Below are positions 56,160-64,000 of a DNA stretch of 64,000 bases, piece by piece (position 1 is the stretch's first letter; the number at the start of each line of letters is the position of its first letter). The position numbers and the translations under genes were made by a program. Origin of the DNA: Daejeonella sp. (GTDB lineage Bacteria; Bacteroidota; Bacteroidia; Sphingobacteriales; Sphingobacteriaceae). Below the pieces are notes generated by a model, which was not told the DNA's origin, did no database searches, and worked only from the letters and a program-made list of their open reading frames with translations. Location of the stretch: positions 62,001-126,000 of the forward strand of contig NZ_JAUXXZ010000050.1 of NCBI RefSeq assembly GCF_030684675.1. The letters are read 5' to 3'.

Positions 56160-57569
56160 TCAAACGATATCAGGAACAACGAATGGTTTTCTATATACCC
56201 TTTTTAAGTACGCATCTGCTTCCGGATCATTTATAAATTTTTCATGCTCATTCATAAGCCTTATTTCACGTCCAACGCGATAAGATATATTACCCAATAA
56301 TGGCAGACAAGAAGAGTAGAAACCTTCATTTATATCGCAGTGAAGAACTTCATTTTTTTCAGCACGAATTGCATCAATAAAATTTGTAAAGTGATCACTT
56401 GTTTGTTTAACTCCATCGTCTTTTGACCCGGCAAAAGGTTCTCTTTCCCTTCTACGGAAAGCCTTCCAGGAATCGCCACTGATTTCAAGCCAACCTTCAG
56501 TACCATAAAACAGGTTTCCAACCTCTTGCCCCTTGCTTCCCTCATGATTGGTATAACGTCCACGGGTTTCGAACTCAAGCATAGTTCCATCACTATATTT
56601 GAAAGAGCATGTCTGTGTGTTAGGTGTTTCCTGGAATGTCTTGTCATGGCCATAAGTCTCTACTCCACCATATACCAATTTTCCTGGAGTCCGCTTATCA
56701 GGTTCGCGTTCGTCTTTATTAAAGCCATAAATACCTCCTGTAGAATATATCGATACGGGATGTTCATGTTTATTTAAACCCCATCGGGCAATATCCAGTT
56801 GGTGCGGACCGGTGTTGCCGGTATCCCCATTCCCAGTATCCCAATACCAATGCCAATTGTAATGGCTTTTCTTTACATTATAAGGCCTATAGGGAGCGGG
56901 GCCAAGCCACTCGTTGTAATGAAATGAAGAAGGAGGAACACTATCCTTTGCCATCCCAAAGGAATCACGTGCTTTATAGCATAAAGCACGTGCCATGTAA
57001 AGCTCCCCAATTCCACCCTCATGCAAAAATTTTATTGCTTCCCTTATTGTATTGGTCGAGCGGTTATTTAATCCTACCTGCACTCTCAGGTTTGTCTTTC
57101 GGGCAACCTCAATCATCTTTCGCCCCTCCCATATATTATGAGAAGCAGGTTTTTCAACATAAACATGCTTTCCTGCCTGACAGGCCCAAATAGTAGCCAG
57201 GGCATGCCAATGATTTGGTATTACAATCGATACGGCATCAATCTCTTTGTCATCAAATACCTTCCTCATATCCCATTCTTCTTTAGGTTTAATCCCGGTT
57301 TGATCAAAAACCATTTTAGAGCGTGATGGGAAAAGCAATTCATCAGCATCACAAATAGTTTTAACAATAACATTATGGCTATTTTTCATACCACACCAGC
57401 TATTGATATGAAGTGAACCCTGGTTACGTATTCCAATAACTCCAATGTTAATGCGGTCATTCGCTCCGAGGATAGATGCATAAGATTTGGCGCTAAATCC
57501 CATACCACCAACAGCAATTGCACTACCACCCACCAGACTCTTTTTTATAAATTCTCTTCTAATTGTCAT
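56160..57569 (-). CDS. Gfo/Idh/MocA-family oxidoreductase, exported
   Basis: 469 residues. Twin-arginine-type leader (TIRREFIKKSLVGGSAIAVGGMG). Rossmann core INIGVIGIRNQGSLH, DAVSIVIPNHWHALATIWACQAGKHVYVEKPASHNIWEG (with the conserved E-K-P), and a C-terminal domain with NTGPHQLDIARWGLNKHEHP. Such proteins oxidise or epimerise sugar derivatives with bound NAD(P). It is the second gene of the operon, 41 bp downstream of the isomerase-like gene. Confidence 0.82.
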   Translation of the reverse strand: MTIRREFIKKSLVGGSAIAVGGMGFSAKSYASILGANDRINIGVIGIRNQGSLHINSWCGMKNSHNVIVKTICDADELLFPSRSKMVFDQTGIKPKEEWDMRKVFDDKEIDAVSIVIPNHWHALATIWACQAGKHVYVEKPASHNIWEGRKMIEVARKTNLRVQVGLNNRSTNTIREAIKFLHEGGIGELYMARALCYKARDSFGMAKDSVPPSSFHYNEWLGPAPYRPYNVKKSHYNWHWYWDTGNGDTGNTGPHQLDIARWGLNKHEHPVSIYSTGGIYGFNKDEREPDKRTPGKLVYGGVETYGHDKTFQETPNTQTCSFKYSDGTMLEFETRGRYTNHEGSKGQEVGNLFYGTEGWLEISGDSWKAFRRREREPFAGSKDDGVKQTSDHFTNFIDAIRAEKNEVLHCDINEGFYSSCLPLLGNISYRVGREIRLMNEHEKFINDPEADAYLKRVYRKPFVVPDIV

Positions 57570-57610
57570 AATGATCTATTTTCGTCCCTCAAAGCAGTAC
57601 ATTTCTGTAC

Positions 57611-58522
57611 CTAGCTCTTTTTAATATTCGCTTTTAACTTATTGAAAGATTCCAGGTGTTCATACATTGCGGATATTTTATCTTCAGGATTTGTGGAACT
57701 TCCTTCCAACAATAACCAACCTTTGTAATTTATACCTGCAAAAAGATTAAAAATTTCCTGATAAGGGTAATCATTCCTATTCAATTCATGGATATGAACT
57801 GTATCCCCAAACCACTTTTTAACCATATTAAAATTCTCTACAAGACCAGCTCCCGACACATCAGGTGGATTACAATTCCAACAAATTTTAACATTTGGTT
57901 CAGTTACCTGATCAAAAATTGCTTTCATATTGGGCAATAATTCAGTGAGGGGGCCATGAGCTTCTACTCTAATTAATTGTCCAAAATCCTGTGCATACTT
58001 TCCAACTTCATTTAGCGAAGCAGCAATTTGGGCGATGGTTTTTTCTGGGGATATCTGAGCCGGCAAGCCATTGGGCTTAACTTTTAAACCCGTTGCACCA
58101 ATATCCTGACATAGCTTTATATATTCCTTTGTATTTTCAATATTTTGCCGGAGTATTTTTTGATCAGGACTATGATATTCGTAGTTAGAACCATAGCCTA
58201 AACAAGTTACAGGACTGTCAGAAAACCTCTTTTTAACTTCTGCCCGCTGCATCGCATTAAGGTTTGATTCAACCCCATGAGCATGCTGGGTGCGAAGCTC
58301 TACACCAAGTAAACCAGTCCTGGCACAATTTGCAATCAAGGTTGGTAAATCCCAATCTTTCCCCCAGAGGTAGGTGACTAATCCGGGTTTCATCAATAAA
58401 TTTTTAGAATTGGAATGCAAATACTTGGAACAGGCCGACAATTGGTTCATTGCGGCCAAGGTGACACCTGCAGCTATGCTTTTCTGTATAAAAATACGCC
58501 GGGATAAATTTTTATTCACCAT
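57611..58522 (-). CDS. Sugar phosphate isomerase/epimerase-like TIM-barrel protein, exported
   Basis: 303 residues. N-terminus SRRIFIQKSIAAGVTLAAMNQLSAC is a Tat-type lipoprotein signal (lipobox LSAC). The barrel of the AP endonuclease/xylose-isomerase-like family follows: GVELRTQHAHGVESNL, CLGYGSNYEYHSPD, GATGLKVKPNG, IRVEAHGPLTELLPNMKAI, CWNCNPPDVSGAG, VHIHELNRNDYPYQEIF, GWLLLEGSSTNPEDKIS, with Glu/His metal ligands. The first gene of the minus-strand five-gene operon; the reaction is unknown. Confidence 0.8.
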   Translation of the reverse strand: MVNKNLSRRIFIQKSIAAGVTLAAMNQLSACSKYLHSNSKNLLMKPGLVTYLWGKDWDLPTLIANCARTGLLGVELRTQHAHGVESNLNAMQRAEVKKRFSDSPVTCLGYGSNYEYHSPDQKILRQNIENTKEYIKLCQDIGATGLKVKPNGLPAQISPEKTIAQIAASLNEVGKYAQDFGQLIRVEAHGPLTELLPNMKAIFDQVTEPNVKICWNCNPPDVSGAGLVENFNMVKKWFGDTVHIHELNRNDYPYQEIFNLFAGINYKGWLLLEGSSTNPEDKISAMYEHLESFNKLKANIKKS

Positions 58523-58975
58523 AGTTTGCTTAATCTTAAATTTCCTATGAACATAATTTGTGCTTTTACCCTAAAAATTAATATCCCGCCCGGTATTAAT
58601 GCGAGCTTATTAATAAAAATCAATTCGCATTTATTTTAATCAAGCTATTCAAAATTATTATTGAAATAATAAGTGCCACTGAACCGTTCAGCAGACCTAT
58701 TGATTATCTCAATAATATAAATACTTATTATAGTGGGATTCAGGAATAGGGAATTGCGATTGAAACATTTTGAAAAAGAAATTATACTTTTAATTGCTAA
58801 AACAAATTAGTAATAAATTATCTCTAAAATCATAAAGTCAAAAATTAATTTGACTTACAAAAAACCATCTAAGGAAAAAATTTCTTCGATTTAATATATC
58901 CAAATATTTTAATTGCAATTATCATTTGCCGCTTAACAAATTTGTTCAATTGCTAATTCGGCCTATCTTTACAGC
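58523..58975. other. AT-rich divergent regulatory gap between the sugar operon and purD
   Basis: No gene seen. It must hold the promoters of both directions. The plus-strand promoter for purD is clear (58941-58971). Confidence 0.5.
58941..58971 (+). promoter_or_regulatory. Promoter of purD, near-leaderless
   Basis: TTTG at 58941-58944, a 19-bp spacer, then TATCTTTA (58964-58971): almost a consensus Bacteroidota promoter. The purD ATG begins 5 bases later, so the predicted transcript has little or no leader. Confidence 0.65.
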
Positions 58976-60262
58976 ATGAATATCCTCTTACTTGGTTCGG
59001 GTGGACGCGAATGTGCTTTCGCTTCCAAAATGGCAGAAAGCCGGCATTTATCGCAACTTTATATCGCACCCGGAAATGCGGGAACATCTGCCTATGGTAA
59101 GAATATTAACCTGAAACTAACAGATTTTGAAGGTATAGCTGCTTTTGTTCTGAAATACAATATTGAGATGCTGGTGGTGGGCCCTGAAGAGCCATTGGTA
59201 AAAGGAATTCATGATTTTTTTCTCGAACGCAGTGATTTATCGCATATCCCGGTTATCGGTCCGCAGAAAGAGGGTGCTCAACTAGAGGGCAGCAAGGATT
59301 TTTCGAAGCAGTTCATGATTAAACATGGCATTCCGACTGCAGCATTTAAATCATTCACCAAAGCCAGCCTTAAAGATGGATTAAAATATCTTGAAACTCA
59401 GAAGCTTCCGATCGTGTTAAAAGCGGATGGATTAGCTGCCGGTAAAGGGGTACTGATTTGTGAGACTCTGGAAGATGCAAAAAATGAATTAAAAGCTATG
59501 CTTGCCGATGCAAAATTCGGGGAAGCCAGCAGCACAGTGGTTATTGAAGAATTTTTAACAGGAATCGAGCTGTCTGTTTTTGTTTTAACGGATGGTAAAT
59601 CATATAAAATTCTGCCTGAAGCCAAGGATTATAAACGAATTGGTGAAGGTGATACCGGACTAAATACCGGCGGCATGGGTTCGGTTTCGCCTGTACCTTT
59701 TGCTGATGAAAAATTTATGCGTAAGGTGGAAGAGCGGGTCATCATTCCAACCATTGAGGGCTTAAAAAAGGACAATATCCCTTATAAAGGATTTATATTC
59801 ATTGGCCTGATGGCTGCAAGTTCGGCAGATGGAAAAGAGCCTTTTGTGATTGAGTACAATGTACGGATGGGCGATCCCGAAACTGAAAGCGTAATTCCGA
59901 GAATTGAAAGCGATCTCATCGAGTTGTTCATGGGTGTGGCTGATGAAAATCTTTCTGAGAAAAAACTTAAAATCTCCCCGCAATTTGCTGCAACGGTAAT
60001 GATCGTTTCGGGAGGGTATCCGGGAGAATACCTAAAAGGAAAAGCACTTTCAGGAATAGAAAACCTGAGAAATTCCGTTGCCTTTCATGCCGGAACAGAA
60101 CTCGAAAATGGCGTCGTAAAGTCCAATGGTGGCAGAGTAATCGCAATCACCTCGCTTCAGGATAATTTGTTTGATGCAGTTCAGAACGCAACTGCTGATG
60201 CAGGAAGGATCTATTTTGATGGCAGATATTATCGTCCTGATATCGGTGCCGATTTGCTGTAG
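58976..60262 (+). CDS. purD: Phosphoribosylamine-glycine ligase
   Basis: 428 residues. N-terminal MNILLLGSGGRECAFASKMAES, then the ATP-grasp signatures LKADGLAAGKGVLICE, IEEFLTGIELSVFVLTDG, DTGLNTGGMGSVSP and EYNVRMGDPETESVIPRI. It catalyses the second step of purine biosynthesis. Transcribed alone; the following gene is convergent. Confidence 0.97.
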   Translation: MNILLLGSGGRECAFASKMAESRHLSQLYIAPGNAGTSAYGKNINLKLTDFEGIAAFVLKYNIEMLVVGPEEPLVKGIHDFFLERSDLSHIPVIGPQKEGAQLEGSKDFSKQFMIKHGIPTAAFKSFTKASLKDGLKYLETQKLPIVLKADGLAAGKGVLICETLEDAKNELKAMLADAKFGEASSTVVIEEFLTGIELSVFVLTDGKSYKILPEAKDYKRIGEGDTGLNTGGMGSVSPVPFADEKFMRKVEERVIIPTIEGLKKDNIPYKGFIFIGLMAASSADGKEPFVIEYNVRMGDPETESVIPRIESDLIELFMGVADENLSEKKLKISPQFAATVMIVSGGYPGEYLKGKALSGIENLRNSVAFHAGTELENGVVKSNGGRVIAITSLQDNLFDAVQNATADAGRIYFDGRYYRPDIGADLL

Positions 60263-60315
60263 ATTTGTTCTCCCTAATCTTTATAATTTTTGGATAAATT
60301 AACCAAATAGAAATT

Positions 60316-61455
60316 TTATTTCTTTAAAAGAAATAATTCATTTAATTTATCCAAGAGATCAGGTCCGCGAAGGTCGCGACCAATGATTTTTCCTTTCGGG
60401 TCAAGCAGGAAGTTCCTTGGAATACTGCCGACTTTGTACAATGCTGCAGCTTCACTTCCCCAGTATTTCAGGTCAGAAACATGCTGCCAGTTCAGATTAT
60501 CTTCCCGGATTGCAGCAATCCAGCTCTTTTTATCCCTGTCGAGCGAAACTCCAAAAACAGTAAATCCTTTATCCTTAAACTGCTTGTACGCATTCACAAC
60601 ATTCGGGTTTTCCTGACGGCAGGGCCCGCACCAGGCAGCCCAGAAATCAAGAAGAACATATTTGCCTTTTAAAGAGGACAGCGGAATTGCTTTGCCTGAA
60701 GTATCGGACAATGCAAAATCAGGAGCAATGGCACCAATGGAGGTTTTCTTTTCCGAATCGATATAATCATTTACCAGTTTGGCAGTTGAACTGCTTTGTA
60801 TTGCTGAACTGAGACCACTCAGCAGGCTATCGGCTTCAAAGAAATTAAATTTGCTGCCGGCAATACTCGGGATCAGCAATAGAGATGCAAAAGCTGTAGG
60901 ATTTTCCTTTACAAAGGACCGTTGAAATTCAAGCAGCTCCCGGTTAACATCCCTGAATGGAATCCGATACAGAGCAGCAATGGAATCAGGAGAAATCCCC
61001 GATTGTGATTTTAGTTCAGCATCTTTTCCAATTTGGTTTAACTTTTCGAAATAAGGTGCCTGCCCTGAACTTAAGCGCTGCATATCATCCTGAGCTTTTG
61101 AACCGCTAATAAGCGCATCATTAAGTCCACCATTAATCTGAACAGAGATATTACCATAATCAAGAATGAACTGTTTCGTCGTAGCCAGATCCTTTTTAAA
61201 ATCCTGTTCTATTGAAAGAAAAACGGGAACAGGCTCTGTGAAATTCCCTTTAATGCTAAATTTGCCTTCCAGAACATCCACTTTTTGAACCTTCGGCTTT
61301 ACATTACTGAAAAAAGAACTTTCTGTAAAATACAGGCTTTTAATCTCCGGGTTAGAGACCGTACCGTTAATAGAATAGGACGCTTGCTGGGCAGAACTGA
61401 TCAGCGGACAAACAAAAAGTATTGAAAAAAATATGATGTGTTTGAAAAATCTCAT
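60316..61455 (-). CDS. TlpA-type thiol-disulfide protein with N-terminal DUF4369
   Basis: 379 residues. Signal peptide to about residue 23 (LFVCPLISSAQ). DUF4369-like domain at about 24-130 (SINGTVSNPEIKSLYFTESS, LEGKFSIKGNF), a helical linker, and a TlpA thioredoxin domain with WCGPC (Trp275-Cys279) and GSIPRNFLLDPKGKIIGRDLRG. This architecture is common in Bacteroidota periplasm. It differs from the thioredoxin-like protein at 10345 in motif (CGPC versus CGAC) and partner domain. Confidence 0.88.
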   Translation of the reverse strand: MRFFKHIIFFSILFVCPLISSAQQASYSINGTVSNPEIKSLYFTESSFFSNVKPKVQKVDVLEGKFSIKGNFTEPVPVFLSIEQDFKKDLATTKQFILDYGNISVQINGGLNDALISGSKAQDDMQRLSSGQAPYFEKLNQIGKDAELKSQSGISPDSIAALYRIPFRDVNRELLEFQRSFVKENPTAFASLLLIPSIAGSKFNFFEADSLLSGLSSAIQSSSTAKLVNDYIDSEKKTSIGAIAPDFALSDTSGKAIPLSSLKGKYVLLDFWAAWCGPCRQENPNVVNAYKQFKDKGFTVFGVSLDRDKKSWIAAIREDNLNWQHVSDLKYWGSEAAALYKVGSIPRNFLLDPKGKIIGRDLRGPDLLDKLNELFLLKK

Positions 61456-61565
61456 GTGCTAAAAAACGTTAATCCTGCAAAATTAGTACTTATTAAATGA
61501 TAATTTCCTTTATTATTGGGTGTGAACTGAACGTAAAGCGTCTATTGAATTAAGAAAGATAAAAA

Positions 61566-62732
61566 ATGAATGACCCAATCACAGATTATCCCAAAAGCAT
61601 CCGAAATAAATTCAAAGAACTATTTGGGCAGGAAGCACTGATTATCCGTTCGCCGGGAAGGATAAACCTGATCGGTGAGCACCTCGATTATAATATGGGT
61701 TTCGTATTGCCTGCTGCGATCAATAAGGCAATCTGGCTGGGGATCCAGAAACGGGAGGACGATGGGATTAGACTGTACTCGCTTGATTACAATGACGATT
61801 ACCGCGGCAGCATTTATGATATAGCTCCATCAGGCAAATTATGGCCCGACTATATTCTTGGGGTAGTTGAACAGATTCAAAAAAAACATTCCTTAAAACA
61901 TGGCTTTAATCTTGTATTTGGCGGGGATATCCCTCCCGGTGCCGGACTATCATCTTCTGCAGCTTTGGAATGTGCGACGGCCTATGCCTTGAATGAACAC
62001 TTCGGACTTGATTATGAAAAAATGGATTTGGTGAGAATCGGACAAGCAGCAGAAAATGAATTTGTTGGGGTAAAGTGTGGCATCATGGATCAGTTTGCGA
62101 GTGTTTTTGGAAAAAAAGAGCATCTTATCCGCCTGGATTGCCGGAGTTTGGAATCTGTTTATGTGCCATTCCATGCCAAAGACATCAAAATATTGTTGTT
62201 TGATACGAGGGTAAAACATTCACTGGCTGATTCAGCTTACAATCAGCGCCGTGAACAATGCGAAAAAGGAGTAAAACTCATACAGGAATTACATTCGGAA
62301 GTGAAGAGCCTGCGGGATGCCAGCCAGGAAATGCTCGATACCTATGTGAAGCCTGTTGATGAAACTGTCTATCGCAGATGCAGCTATGTCGTTTCAGAGA
62401 TCAAGCGACTTTTAGATGGTTGTGAAGACCTCAAAAAAGATGATCTGATCAGCTTTGGCAAACGAATGTTTGAGACCCATGCCGGATTAAAAGATCTGTA
62501 TGAAGTTAGTTGTGATGAACTCGATCTGCTGGTTGATCTGGTCAAAGACAATCCCGATGTGATTGGTGCACGGATGATGGGCGGGGGTTTTGGTGGTTGT
62601 ACTATCAATCTGGTAAAGGCAGAAGCAGCAAATGATCTTATAAAAAATGTTACTGATGCTTACTTATCTGAAACAGGAACTGAAATGTTGGTTTATGAGG
62701 TTGAAATCGAGGACGGGACGGGAATTAACTGA
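61566..62732 (+). CDS. galK: Galactokinase
   Basis: 388 residues. N-terminal GHMP signature SPGRINLIGEHLDYNMGFVLPAAI, ATP-binding GDIPPGAGLSSSAALECATA, catalytic Asp region CGIMDQFASVFG, and the C-terminal ARMMGGGFGGCTINLV. It phosphorylates galactose in the Leloir pathway. No galT or galE is adjacent in the window. Confidence 0.95.
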   Translation: MNDPITDYPKSIRNKFKELFGQEALIIRSPGRINLIGEHLDYNMGFVLPAAINKAIWLGIQKREDDGIRLYSLDYNDDYRGSIYDIAPSGKLWPDYILGVVEQIQKKHSLKHGFNLVFGGDIPPGAGLSSSAALECATAYALNEHFGLDYEKMDLVRIGQAAENEFVGVKCGIMDQFASVFGKKEHLIRLDCRSLESVYVPFHAKDIKILLFDTRVKHSLADSAYNQRREQCEKGVKLIQELHSEVKSLRDASQEMLDTYVKPVDETVYRRCSYVVSEIKRLLDGCEDLKKDDLISFGKRMFETHAGLKDLYEVSCDELDLLVDLVKDNPDVIGARMMGGGFGGCTINLVKAEAANDLIKNVTDAYLSETGTEMLVYEVEIEDGTGIN

Positions 62733-62759
62733 CTCAGTTGTGTATCATAAGTGTGTAAT

Positions 62760-62832
62760 GTCATTGCGAGTGTAGCGAAGCAATCTCCAATTAAACAGCG
62801 GAGATTGCTTCATCGTGCCTCCTCGCAATGAC
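62760..62832. repeat. Composite palindrome with GTCATTGCGAG ends
   Basis: Outer arms GTCATTGCGAG / CTCGCAATGAC and inner arms GAAGCAATCTCC / GGAGATTGCTTC around a short AT-rich loop. A second hairpin (TTCGACATG / CATGTCGAA) follows at 62850-62877. Elements of this sequence type are seen in many bacterial groups; the function is unknown. They separate galK from a convergent gene and may terminate both. Confidence 0.85.
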
Positions 62833-62924
62833 AATGAAAATAACAGCTGTTCGACATGTTCCGAAGGGCATGTCGAATACTCAGATAATCTGGATTTGCA
62901 ATCCAGAATTATAGAATAACCGAT

Positions 62925-63842
62925 TTAATCGCAGTATTTGTACCCCGAATCACAAAGTATAGTGACAATATTCAATGTTTTTTCATTTGCCAACAAATAC
63001 TTCTGCGCCGCAATTACATTCGCAGCCGCTGAATAACCCACATAGAAACCCTGCTCTGAGGATAATCTCTTTTTCATATCCATCACTTCCTCATCACTTA
63101 CTGTAATAAAATCATCTGCCAATGCTTCATCCCAATGCGGTGGGATCAAGCCGTAAGCAGTACCCTGAATAATATGTTTAGGATCATTGACTTTCCCTGT
63201 TTTCAGGATTGCTGCGCTTTCAGGTTCTACAGCAATGCATTTGATGCCCGGATTGACCGATTTCAGGTACTTCGAAGTCCCGATGAATGTACCACCACTA
63301 CCAACAGATGCAATAAACACATCAGCTTCAGGCAAATCCCGGAGAATTTCCGGTCCGGTATGATTAAAATGTGCCTTAATACAGGATGGATTATTGAACT
63401 GATCTGCATAAAATGCATTCCTCTTTTGAGTAATTTCATTTGCTGCTTCTATTGCAAGGGCAATATCTGCACCGGTAACCATTCCTGGGCTTCCATCGAC
63501 CTGTTTGGTCAGTATAAGCTCTGCACCAAAAGCGCTCAGGATTTTTCTACGTTCCGGACTATTCCCTTCCGACATCACCGCTACAAATGGATTGCCGAAT
63601 TGCCTGCAAACCAAAGCCAGTCCGGCACCCATATTCCCGCTGGTCATTTCCACGACCGTTTGTCCTCTTTTCAAACTGCCATTCTCATAAGCATCCAGAA
63701 TAATCTGATAAGCCGCCCGGTCTTTGACACTTCCGCCCGGCTGCAAATGCTCTGCCTTGGCATAGATCTTTCCGGGCAAATCGGCGCTGATCTTGTCGAG
63801 GAAGATTAATGGGGTGTTATGGATTAGGTTTAGGGTGCCCAA
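62925..63842 (-). CDS. Cysteine synthase-family PLP enzyme
   Basis: 305 residues, TTG start at 63842 (an in-frame TAA lies 4-6 bases upstream of it and there is no ATG nearby). PLP Lys in GGSVKDRAAYQII, TSGNMGAGLALVCR phosphate loop, GSGGTFIGTSKYLK and the C-terminal DSGYKYCD. This set marks CysK/CysM-type O-acetylserine sulfhydrylases; TSGNMG in place of TSGNTG is closer to CysM-like or cystathionine-beta-synthase-like members, so the exact reaction is uncertain. It overlaps the upstream antitoxin-like gene by 13 bp. Confidence 0.85.
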   Translation of the reverse strand: MGTLNLIHNTPLIFLDKISADLPGKIYAKAEHLQPGGSVKDRAAYQIILDAYENGSLKRGQTVVEMTSGNMGAGLALVCRQFGNPFVAVMSEGNSPERRKILSAFGAELILTKQVDGSPGMVTGADIALAIEAANEITQKRNAFYADQFNNPSCIKAHFNHTGPEILRDLPEADVFIASVGSGGTFIGTSKYLKSVNPGIKCIAVEPESAAILKTGKVNDPKHIIQGTAYGLIPPHWDEALADDFITVSDEEVMDMKKRLSSEQGFYVGYSAAANVIAAQKYLLANEKTLNIVTILCDSGYKYCD

Positions 63843-64000
63843 GGTTTATTTGACTCATTGGACTGGGTATCAAAAGTCCATTTTTCAAAATCTTCATCCT
63901 CAAATAAATCCCGAATCAGCAATTCGTCATCACCACGTTCATGCATAACCTTAAATGATTTCTCCCAATTGGCCCTGGATTCTGGGACTATTTTAGATTT
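63830..64000 (-). CDS. AbrB/MazE-like DNA-binding protein (partial, C-terminal end)
   Basis: About 56 C-terminal residues are visible; the start lies beyond the right edge. The sequence KIVPESRANWEKSFK then VMHERGDDELLIRD, ending EDFEKWTF, matches the tail of SpoVT/AbrB-domain antitoxins of the MazE type, in which W-x-x-x-F-K and D-D-E-L-L-I-x-D are frequent. The DNA-binding beta-hairpin would be upstream. The following gene is a cysteine synthase rather than a toxin, so it may be an orphan regulator. Confidence 0.65.
   Translation of the reverse strand, partial: KSKIVPESRANWEKSFKVMHERGDDELLIRDLFEDEDFEKWTFDTQSNESNKPWAP

Overview
The window is a chromosomal segment of a Bacteroidota bacterium, most probably of the family Sphingobacteriaceae (Pedobacter-like). 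The case rests on gene content: a SusC/SusD pair, UpxY-type antiterminator, DUF2480/DUF3108/DUF3109 proteins, a 1100-residue SecA with a SEC-C tail, paired M16 peptidases and GH109-like oxidoreductases. It is supported by promoter-like TTG / TAnnTTTG elements in place of -35/-10 boxes. No rRNA, tRNA, phage, transposase or CRISPR array was seen.

Layout. (1) 1-8359, minus strand: the head of a surface-polysaccharide operon (NTase-like winged-helix regulator, UpxY antiterminator, GDP-mannose dehydratase, Wza-like exporter, Wzz-like chain-length protein, TviB/TviC-type nucleotide-sugar enzymes), leaving the window at the left edge. (2) 9006-9933: an XRE regulator divergent from a small unknown gene. 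(3) 10345-20576: an accessory block with a thioredoxin-like lipid/periplasmic protein, SusC, SusD, a small exported DUF6520-like protein, a MauE-type membrane protein, a small HTH protein and a full-length LanB-type dehydratase; no LanC, no transporter and no precursor peptide could be found. (4) 21025-28250: a BamA/TamA-type barrel, then a peptidase-like lipoprotein, two class-C serine hydrolases and a D-aminoacylase-like amidohydrolase. (5) 28576-50933: mainly housekeeping genes (secA, SPOR protein, M20 peptidase, PpiD/SurA-like foldase, dnaG, yraN, glutaminyl cyclase, pgi, two M16 proteins, and prfB with its programmed frameshift). (6) 51310-58522, minus strand: five exported enzymes (two Gfo/Idh/MocA-type, an esterase, an amidohydrolase, a TIM-barrel isomerase) that look like a glycan or sugar-derivative utilisation operon. 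(7) 58976-64000: purD, a TlpA/DUF4369 protein, galK, a cysteine-synthase-like gene and the end of an AbrB/MazE-like gene.

The least explained structure is in the repeats. Short tandem arrays with a 7-bp period (several different heptamers) sit at gene borders throughout the window, and three of them touch the starts or coding sequence of the exopolysaccharide genes wza and gmd, where a change of one unit would shift frame or alter the leader. Two dispersed palindromic element families, each with two inverted copies in the window, and several GTCATCC/GGATGAC-type palindromes fill many of the longer gaps. A gap upstream of secA holds a strongly structured, probably transcribed, non-coding region with a terminator.
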